64,000 bases of DNA from the NCBI RefSeq assembly GCF_023168405.1, contig NZ_AP025285.1, positions 1,486,001 through 1,550,000 of the forward strand, read 5' to 3'. The notes beneath the pieces are model-generated. The model searched no databases and was not told the DNA's origin. It worked only from the letters and a program-made list of their open reading frames with translations. This stretch comes from Leptogranulimonas caecicola. GTDB taxonomy: Bacteria > Actinomycetota > Coriobacteriia > Coriobacteriales > Atopobiaceae. The position numbers and the translations under genes were made by a program. How positions within the stretch are numbered: position 1 is the stretch's first letter; each line of letters starts with the position of its first letter. Below are positions 37,801 to 45,049 of the stretch, in pieces.

Positions 37801-38691
37801 CATGCGCATGCGGCTCTCGTCGTCCAAGGTCTTGCCCATGCCAATGCACTGCACCACGTCCTGGACGCCGGCGTCGCCGCGCAACAGGTAGTGGAAGTCA
37901 TTGGTAGCCACCACCTTGACGCCTATGGTGCGGGCCATCTCCACCAGCGTCTCCGAGAGCCGGCGGTCGGTCCAGCCGTCGCGCACCTCAAGGTGGTGCT
38001 CCTGGAGCTCCAGGTAGAAGTCGTCTGCCCCAAAGGTGTCGCGAAAGGTCGTGGCCCAGCGCAGCGCCTCGCCGGGGTTGTTGGCCATGATGTTTCGAGG
38101 AATGATGCCCGCCACGCAGGCCGAGGTGCAGATGACGCCTTCGTGATGCTCCTGGAGCATCTCCAGCGTGACGCGGGGCTTGTAGTAGAAGCCCCTGGTG
38201 GCCGCATCAGAGACGATCTTCATGAGGTTCACGTAGCCGGTCTCGTTTTTGGCCAGCAGTATGAGGTGGTAGAGCTCGGGCTTATGGTCGCGGGACAGGG
38301 TGGAGTCCGGCGTGAAATAGACCTCGCAGCCAAAGATGGGCTTGATGCGCGGCTCCGGCTTCACCGTGTCAAGGTCTTCGCCCCGCTCGTGGCAGGCCAT
38401 GTCGCGCTCCCACTGGGCATGGCGCACGACATCTGCCGCGTCGGGCTCTTCCACTGCACGGCCTTTCGCCAGGTTGTCCTTGTCGTGGAACCACTGGTCA
38501 TAGTCTGGTTCTTGATGATTGATGGCATCGGTGGCCAACGCCAGCTCGGGCACGCCGCACATGTTGCCGTGGTCGGTGATGGCCACGGCCGGCATCCCCA
38601 GATCCACGGCCCTTTGCACCATATCCCCCACACGGGTCGCACCGTCCAGCATGGAGAAATCGGTGTGGTTGTGAAGGTGAACGAACGCCAT
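34834..38691 (-). CDS. dnaE: DNA polymerase III alpha subunit, DnaE type
   Basis: Replicative polymerase of 1285 residues. The N-terminal PHP domain opens FVHLHNHTDFSMLDGATR. The C-family polymerase core has GRGSAAGAIVAYAMNIT and the catalytic acids in MPDIDMDFDDERR (about residue 470). Tandem HhH motifs follow (IRGVGEGAAEVIL) and then an OB-fold (IWIAGMASDVQKR). No 3'-5' exonuclease domain is inserted, so this is DnaE and not PolC. The start is the ATG at 38691; the longer frame adds 11 residues. It is divergent from the 944-residue membrane protein. Large plus-strand frames opposite it are shadows. Confidence 0.97.
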   Translation of the reverse strand: MAFVHLHNHTDFSMLDGATRVGDMVQRAVDLGMPAVAITDHGNMCGVPELALATDAINHQEPDYDQWFHDKDNLAKGRAVEEPDAADVVRHAQWERDMACHERGEDLDTVKPEPRIKPIFGCEVYFTPDSTLSRDHKPELYHLILLAKNETGYVNLMKIVSDAATRGFYYKPRVTLEMLQEHHEGVICTSACVAGIIPRNIMANNPGEALRWATTFRDTFGADDFYLELQEHHLEVRDGWTDRRLSETLVEMARTIGVKVVATNDFHYLLRGDAGVQDVVQCIGMGKTLDDESRMRMTQTAPGEGEFYMKTEEEMRALFDWCPEACDNTVEIANKCHFELDWSSMYLPKFPGLKEGETSEQRFREECERGLALRYGDDWRERSIGGESILERFEYEYKVICEKGFADYFLIVQEYVQWAKDNGIGVGPGRGSAAGAIVAYAMNITSFDPLENGLMFERFLSPERSEMPDIDMDFDDERRLEVVQHVRELYGPERVCHVITFSTIKAKQAINDANRVLDNPVYVGQKLSKMVSGDPKAKLKMVLNKTPGKEDLYSPDFADAYAHDPEAHKVIDTALSIEGLTRGEGVHACAVLIAPTPVNDHVPTKLDTKSEYEITQYEGHSVADMGLLKMDFLGLRTLTVISKALKNILANNADAASAAAAPEAVRSTLKPGSTGVDIDVEKIPFDDPAIYRLLGAGHTAGVFQVESGGMTATIKSMQPKEYRQVVALIALYRPGPLGAGMVDSYINRMNGREPVAFYDERLSDILDETYGTMVYQEQVMKISVQMSGFSAGESDSRIRKPVAKKKIKLLTSTVFHWDDGSDETTYDHWINGAVKNGYKREVAQKIWDDVLEFASYAFNKSHSAGYAILVMQTAWLKAYYPREYMAAVLTSYTGKTEKIVHYISACRSEGIDVLPPDINESGTEFTATDEGVRFGLAGIRGVGEGAAEVILQERAAGGPFKTLHDFVDRVDTSQVGRRVIEALIKAGAFDSTSYPRKQMMGFVDKTDPSNIIDAAAKRQKDRAAGQVSFFDMFNDASDAAFSQDLPEPNGEEWDRNLKLAFEKDVLGIYVSDHPLAPYEYALTKARSYSIGEVLNGYEQTGDDGIATIKQVSDDREIWIAGMASDVQKRTTKKGDPMAIVTLEDLENKIDVVVFPKTYKEAASLLTTDEVEGDIFIRVLGRVDRSDRGDQFIAKTIETLQLDDRANKPKVFEVLMASEQLDEGFVSRFAQILDRHRGLDSVELFVDSGEDVPLRLGVPLKVDAGSVQLYAEVAYLVEPAGRVMIA

Positions 38692-39014
38692 AAGACAGCT
38701 GCCTCTCGATAAAAAAGGAGTCACATTGCGCTTGGGACTATTGATAGTACCTGACTCACCACAGGTCTCGAGCTTTTGGCAGAAGGTTTTTCTCGGCAGA
38801 TTCTATGACGTTGCCGCCAGGTGATTCTATTTTAATTCTTATATTTTCTCCCCTGCCGAGAAACCCCTGCGTCCCGGCCTGTCGCCTAAGGGGTGGATGG
38901 CAACCTATCGCGCCTGTGCGCCTCACGGGCTTTGAGGCGCCATGAGGTTGTCGCGCCAAGAATCCCTTGATTGGGGGACAAACCTTGACACAGCCACAAG
39001 GTTAAGGAGCGCCG
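38692..39014. promoter_or_regulatory. 323-base divergent intergenic region
   Basis: Holds the promoters for dnaE and for the RyR-like membrane protein. The centre is AT-rich (38825-38850). Two copies of the dispersed word face each other: TTTTTCTCGGCA at 38787-38798 and TGCCGAGAAACCC at 38854-38866, giving 11-base complementary arms 55 bases apart. No gene seen. Confidence 0.55.
38787..38866. repeat. inverted pair of the dispersed word
   Basis: CTGCCGAGAAA (from 38853) and its reverse complement (ending 38799) lie in the non-coding dnaE upstream region. Being outside any gene, this pair cannot be explained by codon use. Confidence 0.65.
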
Positions 39015-41849
39015 ATGGCCCAGGCGGACACCCATACACTTCACAGCGCAGCCAACGACGTGCTGCATACCACCAATGTCGCCGAGCATCGCTTTGTGGA
39101 CCTTTCCGAGGCCGACCCTTTAGCCGCCTTCTGCTTTGCGGTGGGGGTGCTGGCCATCGTCGTCATCATCGCCGCGGTGGTGTCGCCCGCGCTCAAGAGC
39201 CGGTTCAAATGGCTGGGCACCATGGGCGGCAAGTTTTTCCTGGTCATTGTGGGGGCGTTCTTCCTGCTGCTGCCTATCGCCATCCATCTGCCGGGTGCCT
39301 CAGGAGCGCTGTGGCCCACCTTGGCTCAGGCGATCCCCGCAACGTTTTACTACACCGTCAACATCACAGGCCTTTCGGGCGAGCTGGAGCTTTGGACGCC
39401 GGTGATCTATTCCATGCTGGGCCATGGCCTGTTGGCGACCCTCTATTACCAAGTGCTGTGCTTTTATACCGTGGCTGCCCCCATCATGCTGGCCTTGACG
39501 GCGGTGGATCTTATCGCCAACGGCATCACCGGGGCCGCCCTGTTTGTGGAAAGCCTCAAGAAGAGCGTCTTTCGCCGCCATATCTACGTGTTCTACGGCC
39601 TTAACGAGAGCACCTGCACGCTGGCCATCGACCTGTTGAGCCAGGTGCAAAACGTGTCCAGCCCCATCAAGTCCATCGCGCACCCCCTGCGAAGGGAGGC
39701 CAAGAAGCCCTCAGTGCCGCTGCTCATCTTTTGCAACTCCCAGAGCAACGCCGAAGACAACGGCCTTTTGGCCCAGCAAGTGCGCCAGGAGGCCTATGGG
39801 TGCGCCACGGTGCTCTTCACGCCGCTGGCCATCGACGTGATCCCCAACCGCCTTTCCTACCTGGCCCAGACCCGCTGTCCCACCTATTACCTCATCATCT
39901 CAGGAGACACCAACGAGAATGTGCGCGCCGCCTTGGAGCTCTGCGACTCCTTTGGGTCTCAGATGGCTCAGTGGGAGATGGACCGCCGCCGATGGGACCT
40001 CACTCGCATCGGCGAGAAGCCCAGCCTTTGCTCGCGCACCAAGACCTATGCCCGCAATATCCACGTATGGTGCGCCCATTCGAATCCCGACGATGGCCTG
40101 GTGTTCGACGCCCTTCCCCAACGCCGCGCCCCGTTGGAGCTCATCGACCGCCTCGCCCGACACGATCGCAGCGAAGCCGTCTCGGCCAAGCAACATCGCC
40201 GTGCCGCAGCCGCGCTCGCCCCCTTGATGGAGCGCGTGCGCAACCTCATCGAGGTGCGCCTTATCTCTGAGGAACGGGAGGTTATCTGGGACACGTTGGT
40301 GGCGCACCCTCTGACTTCCGTCCTCGACGATGTGGACCTGTCCTCTCAAATAGTCCCCGTCCAGCATCTCTATGTAGTTGTGCTGGGCCTTGGGGCGTTT
40401 GGGTCAGAAGCCGTGCGCGCCGCCTTCTGGCTTGGCCGCCTTCCCGGCGTGGAGCTGCGCATCATAGGCATAGACAAAGAGGGGAAGGCTGCCGCCAGCC
40501 GACTGGCCGCCCTCTGGCCCTCCATGATGGCCGAGACCACCAGGCAGGGCCAGCCTAGCTGCATCGTTTCCATGCCTCAGAGTCCCTCTGACTCTCACGA
40601 CCCCTCTTCTGCCGTTTCCAGCGCCTCTCACCCGACCGTCCAAACTGCTGGCGCGACGAATGGAGGTGCCGCGCCTTCTGAGGCAGCCCCAGAGCCCTCT
40701 GCGCCCGCTGCCCCAGAGCCCTCTGCGCCCGATGTCCCCACCATCTCGGTGATAGAGATGGATGCCGAGGGCGAAGAGCTGCGGCCTTTCCTTCGCGGCC
40801 AGACTCAAAAGGCCTGGTTCCAAGGGCCTGACGGCTTGACTGACTGCGAGGTCTCGCTGCCCCAAAACGCACGCCTCTACTTCATGGTGTGCCTAGGGGA
40901 CGACGAGCGCTCCGTCGACGTGGCGCTACGCTGCCAGCGCGAGCTGGTAATGCGCGTCCTGGACGGCCAGTTGGATGCAGGCACCCCACCGCATCTCAAC
41001 CCGCTGGTGGCAGTGCTGGTGCGCAACCAGGAGATGCTGGAATCTGTAGACTGCGCCCTGAGGGCCCACGAGCACTTCTCGGTAGTGCCCTTCGGGTCCA
41101 CCGCCCAGGCTTTCTCGTTCGCGTCGATCATCGCGGCGCCCTGGGAGACGGCGGCCATCCGCCTCCAAGGCATCTACCAAACCATGAATCACCTCGTCAA
41201 AGAAGACCGCACCCCCGTCACCCACACCGAGGTCATGGAGGCCTACAACGCCTTCGAAGTCACCAAGCTTTCCAATAGGGCCGCCACTCGCTTCACCCCT
41301 TACCGCCTGTGGTGCGTGGGGCTCAAGAGCGACACGCCCTATGTGAGCGAAGCCTTGGAACAGCAGTACCTTCTCAAGCTCGACGTGCCCCATATCCACG
41401 AGCAGGTGCGCACGCCCCATAGCGCCGCCCGACGACTTCTCTGCGGCATCCACTACAAAGAGACAGGCACCTCGCCTGCAGCCTGCCAAACCCGACGCAC
41501 ACAGCTTGCCTCAGCCGAGGCCTCCCTCATTGCCGAGAAGCCCGTGCTTTCTCAGATGGCAGCCCTAGAGCATGCCCGGTGGTGCGCGTTTATGGCCGCC
41601 AACGGCTGGCAGCCCATTCAGGGCGACATGGAGGAGCTGGTGCGACTGGCTTCTTTCATGGGCCTTGAGCAGACTCCAGAAAAGCCCTTCCCCCACCGCT
41701 CCATACACCTCATGCGCAACTACTACCTGGAGCATGACCTGGTCACCTATCGCAACCACGGCGCCGACTGCCGCGATGACCCTTTCGCAGCCGATCGCCT
41801 GGTGACAGTGGCGTCCATTCACGCCATGAAGGACCCCCGCACAGAATAG
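39015..41849 (+). CDS. membrane protein with two Rossmann-like domains and a RyR-like C-terminal domain
   Basis: 944 residues. AAGGAG is five bases before the ATG. There are four hydrophobic helices in the first 190 residues. Then comes a Rossmann-like domain (RRHIYVFYGLNESTCTLAI, with PLLIFCNSQ as a later strand), and a second one with the dinucleotide loop VVLGLGAFGSEAVRAAF (about 455) and the next strand RIIGIDKEG. A Pro/Ala/Ser linker follows (about 520-570), then an alpha/beta region. The C-terminus has MAALEHARWCAFMAANGW and later HDLVTYRNHGA, which resembles the RyR repeat domain. Together this suggests a membrane-tethered sensor of a nucleotide or small ligand. It stands alone with no obvious effector beside it. 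Domain calls are by eye. Confidence 0.68.
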   Translation: MAQADTHTLHSAANDVLHTTNVAEHRFVDLSEADPLAAFCFAVGVLAIVVIIAAVVSPALKSRFKWLGTMGGKFFLVIVGAFFLLLPIAIHLPGASGALWPTLAQAIPATFYYTVNITGLSGELELWTPVIYSMLGHGLLATLYYQVLCFYTVAAPIMLALTAVDLIANGITGAALFVESLKKSVFRRHIYVFYGLNESTCTLAIDLLSQVQNVSSPIKSIAHPLRREAKKPSVPLLIFCNSQSNAEDNGLLAQQVRQEAYGCATVLFTPLAIDVIPNRLSYLAQTRCPTYYLIISGDTNENVRAALELCDSFGSQMAQWEMDRRRWDLTRIGEKPSLCSRTKTYARNIHVWCAHSNPDDGLVFDALPQRRAPLELIDRLARHDRSEAVSAKQHRRAAAALAPLMERVRNLIEVRLISEEREVIWDTLVAHPLTSVLDDVDLSSQIVPVQHLYVVVLGLGAFGSEAVRAAFWLGRLPGVELRIIGIDKEGKAAASRLAALWPSMMAETTRQGQPSCIVSMPQSPSDSHDPSSAVSSASHPTVQTAGATNGGAAPSEAAPEPSAPAAPEPSAPDVPTISVIEMDAEGEELRPFLRGQTQKAWFQGPDGLTDCEVSLPQNARLYFMVCLGDDERSVDVALRCQRELVMRVLDGQLDAGTPPHLNPLVAVLVRNQEMLESVDCALRAHEHFSVVPFGSTAQAFSFASIIAAPWETAAIRLQGIYQTMNHLVKEDRTPVTHTEVMEAYNAFEVTKLSNRAATRFTPYRLWCVGLKSDTPYVSEALEQQYLLKLDVPHIHEQVRTPHSAARRLLCGIHYKETGTSPAACQTRRTQLASAEASLIAEKPVLSQMAALEHARWCAFMAANGWQPIQGDMEELVRLASFMGLEQTPEKPFPHRSIHLMRNYYLEHDLVTYRNHGADCRDDPFAADRLVTVASIHAMKDPRTE
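41531..41543 (+). repeat. near copy of the dispersed word (TGCCGAGAAGCCC)
   Basis: One mismatch from the 13-mer; the flanks TT and GTGC also match the copy at 62302, so 17 of 18 bases agree. It lies in codons for Ala-Glu-Lys-Pro-Val of the RyR-like protein. Confidence 0.55.
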
Positions 41850-41871
41850 CGTGCCTGCCAACAGTCAAAGA

Positions 41872-41899
41872 AGGGCATCCCTGCTGGAAGGGATGCCCT
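41872..41899 (+). terminator. hairpin after the RyR-like gene, probable terminator
   Basis: AGGGCATCCC (41872-41881) and GGGATGCCCT (41890-41899) with an 8-base loop, 23 bases past the stop. Only a short T-poor tail follows, so termination may be partial. Confidence 0.6.
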
Positions 41900-42099
41900 G
41901 TTCTCGTATCTTGCACCCGACTCTCAGGCTCATGTTCGAAGGCGCCCCCAGCTCTTCAAAGCTGAAGGGCGCCTTGCAGGTGGCAATGGATGGTTTTCTC
42001 GGCTTCATGGAGGCTCTGTGCCTCAGCAGGACGGCTTAGCCCATAGCGCACGTAGCGCAAAGCACACGCAGCACCAACTTGGCAATAGAGACGTGCTGC

Positions 42100-42552
42100 T
42101 TAATCGGCCACGTTGCGGATCATAGTAGCCATGGTGCGCGCGCTCACGGAGAGCTCGGTGTCCTGAACCCCTTCGAAGAGCGAGTTGAACATGCGCTGTT
42201 CGAGCTCGGCATAATGAGGAGCCTCACGACGAGCTTTGCGGGTAGCCTCTACACGAAGCGCGCGGCCGTCGATGTGCGAAGGACGCAGCGTCACATAGCC
42301 GGCACGTTCGAGGCCAGAAACGAGCTTTTTGACATTCTGACGCGAGTAACCCATGTACGACGTAATGTCAGCCAGCGAGATCTCTGGCGAGCGAGAAGCC
42401 AGGACGATTTTGAGTGCCTCCCATTGACGGAAGGTGATGTCGCTGGACTCCGTTTCGAACAATGCCGGGATACGAGTGGTGAGCAGGCGGGTGCCCTCGA
42501 CGATGAGACGGGCAGCGCGTTCTTGCTCTTCTTGCAGTGCAGCGTCTTGCAT
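42100..42552 (-). CDS. MarR-family transcriptional regulator
   Basis: 150-residue winged-helix dimer. Recognition region: ISLADITSYMGYSRQNVKKLVSGLERAGYVTLRPSHIDGRAL, including the Asp-x-Arg wing. It begins MQDAALQEEQERAARLI with AGGGGG five bases upstream; the longer open frame runs into AT-rich non-coding DNA and is rejected. No adjacent transporter or enzyme gene shows its target. It is convergent with the RyR-like gene. Confidence 0.85.
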   Translation of the reverse strand: MQDAALQEEQERAARLIVEGTRLLTTRIPALFETESSDITFRQWEALKIVLASRSPEISLADITSYMGYSRQNVKKLVSGLERAGYVTLRPSHIDGRALRVEATRKARREAPHYAELEQRMFNSLFEGVQDTELSVSARTMATMIRNVAD

Positions 42553-43213
42553 TGAGACCCCCTTTTTCCCTCCTACTGACTGGTTCTCCAAAAAATTGAG
42601 AAGTTTCCGCAGCCGTTCTAACATACCGTTGTTAGTCGATATGTTATCTAGGTGCCAGTATATCTGCAAGGCTTTTTCTGAATTTTTCTTTAATGTATCG
42701 ATTAATGGCAATATGTTCTGGCGAACGGCATAACCGCAGCGCATTGGGGTCAAATTCAGATTCTAAAATGATATTTTTGGCTTTCTCCCCTCAATAACTA
42801 GCAACAATCGGTCCTTGTGAACGAGTTCCCTAATATTCCAATAAACAGGAATTTCTGAAAGTTTTCTGACAGATTATTTGATCTAACAGTTCTATTGATA
42901 TCGAAATGTATTAGTTCATTTCTGTTCCTATGGCATCTCGATAGAAGACAGTTCTAAATGATACTATTTCACTTTATATATTTGAATATTTTGTTTATTT
43001 GGTTGGTATAAACACCGAGTTTAGACGGCATTTCATTTAATAATTCTCACGCGTTAATGTAGCAACGAGCGTAAGGAATGAAACGACAGGATATTCCTAG
43101 TGACTGATATATCAATACACTTTATTGGGGGAGTTTTCTCCCCCAGACATTTAGCTCTTAAAACTCTTTTCTCAAAAGCCAATGATCGAGGTGAGTGCGC
43201 AGTCCCCACAGCC
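42553..43213. other. 661-base AT-rich gap
   Basis: Markedly AT-rich compared with the rest. It must contain the promoter of the MarR gene. Near its right end is a hairpin, TGGGGGAG and CTCCCCCA around TTTT (43126-43145), 68 bases past the TrpR-like gene's stop, possibly its terminator though the T-run is missing. No gene seen. Could be horizontally acquired or regulatory DNA. Confidence 0.5.
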
Positions 43214-43525
43214 TTACTCTTTGGCCGAAGCGTTAAGGGTGTCAAGCACCCAGCGATATCCACCCACATCGCCATTGAGAAACTTCGAGACCCGGCTCAC
43301 GGTAGTAGAAGACGCCCCCGTAACCCTTTGGACCTGAGCGTAGGGTTGCCCTTCATCCAACATCTGGGCAACCTGAAGGCGTTGAGCCATGTCAGATATC
43401 TCGCGGCTGGTGCATAAATCCACCAACAGCGCCTGCACCTGCTCTTGAGTATGGGCTGCCATCACCGCTTCTACCAGTACTTGGACGTCAGGCTGAGACA
43501 GCTGAGCTTCGCGCTGGGGATCCAT
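43214..43525 (-). CDS. YerC/YecD-type TrpR-related DNA-binding protein
   Basis: 103 residues, helical, with the Trp-repressor-like turn QRLQVAQMLDEGQPYAQVQRVTGASSTTVSRVSKFLNGDVGGY. This matches the YerC/YecD family, small helix-turn-helix proteins of unknown ligand found in many Gram-positives. AGGAG is six bases before the ATG. It is divergent from the PF04020 membrane protein, and the 96-base gap should hold both promoters. Confidence 0.9.
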   Translation of the reverse strand: MDPQREAQLSQPDVQVLVEAVMAAHTQEQVQALLVDLCTSREISDMAQRLQVAQMLDEGQPYAQVQRVTGASSTTVSRVSKFLNGDVGGYRWVLDTLNASAKE

Positions 43526-43621
43526 CTGCTGCTCCTAGGGTATAAGACCTGGGTTACAATTCGTTTTTCTATGGTAGCGCGACGGGATTGTCCTACTGGT
43601 GCAAACCGAAAGGAAATCATT

Positions 43622-43981
43622 GTGAGCTTCATCTTGAAATGGCTGATAACCGCTATCGCCACTATCGCCGCCATCAATCTGGTCCCAGGAATCATTGCAG
43701 TAGGAGGCCCCTGGATTGGGCCTATTGCCTGCTCGCTTATGCTGGCACTGATCGATGTGTCCATCAAGCCCATACTGCAGGTCTTAAGCATCCCTATCAC
43801 CGTGATCACTCTGGGCATCTTCTACCTCATCGTCAATGCCCTGTTGCTAGAGCTTGCCAGTTGGCTTTCTACCTCGGTTCTTGGTGTAGGCATCTATATC
43901 GAGAGCTTTGGCGCAGCCTTCCTAGGTGCCATCATCATCTCCATCGTCTCAGCCATTCTCTCTTCTGTAATGGGCGCCTAG
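43622..43981 (+). CDS. four-helix PF04020 (phage-holin-family/YvlD-like) membrane protein
   Basis: 119 residues with four hydrophobic helices. It starts at a GTG with AAAGGA seven bases upstream, reading VSFILKWLITAIATIAAINLV. The motif LMLALIDVSIKPILQVLSIPITVITLGIF is typical of PF04020 (IxPxLxxLxxPxxxxTLGLF). Despite the holin name the chromosomal members are not phage genes; function is unknown. No phage genes lie nearby. Confidence 0.85.
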   Translation: MSFILKWLITAIATIAAINLVPGIIAVGGPWIGPIACSLMLALIDVSIKPILQVLSIPITVITLGIFYLIVNALLLELASWLSTSVLGVGIYIESFGAAFLGAIIISIVSAILSSVMGA

Positions 43982-44191
43982 GAGAAGCAGTGAGAGCTTT
44001 TTCGCACAGCTGAGATGTGCCCTCTTCCACTCAGTTTGAGTGGATCGCGTCTATAAAGCTGCGGTCGAATGACGACCCCAATATCTATGGGTCCTGTGTG
44101 GCCTGCCCAACTGAGCAGGCCACGCACAACGTGCCATTTGTGCTCTGCTCTCTGCGCCTGGCACAATGCGTTCTTTGTGCCCAAGGCTCGG

Positions 44192-44328
44192 TGTTTTAGA
44201 GGGGGCCAATGTACTGTCCTTGACTGCACCCTAGTTGCGCGTGCGTAAGCTTCCCTTCTAAAACAGACTAACAGGACAAAAAGCGTGCTGTGAATTGGGA
44301 CGTTGACGCAGGTCAACGTCCCTTTTTT
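44192..44328 (+). ncRNA. candidate structured small RNA ending in a strong terminator
   Basis: About 137 bases. The outer pairing TGTTTTAGAGGGG (44192-44204) with CCCTTCTAAAACA (44253-44265) is 12 of 13 complementary. It is followed by a perfect 11-base terminator stem and six T (44297-44328). No protein gene ends just before it; the nearest plus-strand gene stops 210 bases earlier. No promoter was fixed and no Rfam family recognised, so this is a candidate only. Confidence 0.35.
44297..44328 (+). terminator. strong Rho-independent terminator
   Basis: Perfect stem GGGACGTTGAC/GTCAACGTCCC (44297-44307, 44312-44322) with a four-base loop and TTTTTT at 44323-44328. It has no protein-coding gene immediately upstream. 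Confidence 0.88.
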
Positions 44329-44516
44329 GGGTGTTTAAATCTGGAAGGCTATTTTCACACGGGGACCCTGACAGAGGGTGTGCTGGCAGAGGCCCTATCA
44401 CCCCAGATGAAGGCTGCAGAATCGAGCCGTTACATCCTAATGGCAGGAGGGCTCGATGAAAAAGGTGATCTATGGAGTCTGCGGGGCCAAGATGTAGAGG
44501 AGCGACAACGCTTGCG

Positions 44517-44701
44517 ACTACTAAGTACATTTCTTCCGTACATCTCCTTCGGCACGCGCCTACTAAGTACAATTGAATATGAAACCAACTCTGTGAGCTT
44601 GGGTGATGTGATACTTAAATATAAAGTGACGCAGATTTTAGGCAAAATTGGCCTACTAAGTACTTAGTAGGCGCGAATGCATGGAATGGTACTTAGTAGG
44701 C
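44517..44701. repeat. four copies of CTACTAAGTA in direct and inverted order
   Basis: Forward copies at 44518-44527, 44560-44569 and 44652-44661, reverse copies at 44662-44671 and 44690-44699. The middle two form a perfect 22-bp palindrome (44651-44672, half GCCTACTAAGT). The copy at 44555-44570 and the reverse one at 44660-44675 share 16 bases. The sense of order suggests binding sites for one dimeric protein or recombination sites. Confidence 0.65.
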
Positions 44702-44795
44702 ATGAAATGCCGCTCAGTCCAAACCCCATCTGCCCTGCGTCCCCATCTCGCAGGTGGATCTGCTTTTGACTTTCCAGAATTTACCTGGGGGCTTT

Positions 44796-44827
44796 GCGGT
44801 TTGAAAGCATCTTTACTTTCAAACCGC
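44796..44827. repeat. perfect 12-base hairpin
   Basis: GCGGTTTGAAAG (44796-44807) and CTTTCAAACCGC (44816-44827) with an 8-base loop, followed by a C-run and not a T-run. It may be RNA structure; not a standard terminator. Confidence 0.5.
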
Positions 44828-44979
44828 CCCCCTTCTGGCCGCAAAGAGTACTAATAAATAATAAAGGTAGATTTGGCCAACAGGTTAGGGAGTGTTGACG
44901 CAGGTCTGACACGGGTCAACACCCCTTATCACAGCACACGTTTTGTCCTATAGGCCAAACATGGAGCCACTACGACAAG

Positions 44980-45013
44980 AAAAAGCTGGCTTGGTTGCCC
45001 AAGCCAGCTTTTT
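44980..45013. terminator. bidirectional Rho-independent terminator after gatB
   Basis: Perfect 15-base arms, AAAAAGCTGGCTTGG and CCAAGCCAGCTTTTT, with a TTGC loop; T-runs arise on both strands. It ends gatCAB transcription on the minus strand and any plus-strand transcript from the hairpin-rich region. Confidence 0.9.
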
Positions 45014-45049
45014 CATGACACGAGTGCTCAGTAAAGCCCCTTAGGGGTT

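Larger units (their letters stand above)
44273..44949. mobile_element. 677-bp non-coding segment with 21-bp imperfect inverted termini (MITE-like candidate)
   Basis: The left end 44273-44293 starts AGGACAAAA and ends GTGCTGTGA; the right end 44929-44949 is its reverse complement with two mismatches (19/21). Just inside both ends is a GTTGAC/GTCAAC hairpin (44297-44322 and 44892-44922). No transposase, and no clear target-site duplication. It could be a non-autonomous element or two related RNA ends facing each other. Confidence 0.4.
43982..45049. other. 1.07-kb non-coding, hairpin-rich region
   Basis: Long open frames here lack ribosome-binding sites and family character. The region instead holds many inverted repeats, listed separately: a hairpin at 44098-44123 (GTGGCCTGC/GCAGGCCAC), GGCACAA-type stem at 44160-44182, a candidate small RNA with terminator, a segment with inverted termini, four CTACTAAGTA repeats, and the gatB terminator. 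Confidence 0.6.

Noticed and set aside
36832-38712. 626-residue plus-strand frame opposite dnaE
   Set aside because: It is the antisense shadow of a strongly conserved gene in GC-rich DNA; no ribosome-binding site or family motif.
43622-43981. holin-family name suggesting a prophage
   Set aside because: PF04020 proteins are common chromosomal genes; no other phage genes are near.
44192-44204. GTTTTAGAG resembling a Cas9-type CRISPR repeat start
   Set aside because: Occurs once as a stem arm; no spaced repeats and no cas genes.
44290-44667. 125-residue frame in the hairpin-rich region
   Set aside because: It is crossed by a strong terminator and repeats, has no ribosome-binding site, and its end is made of the CTACTAAGTA repeats (read as LLST).
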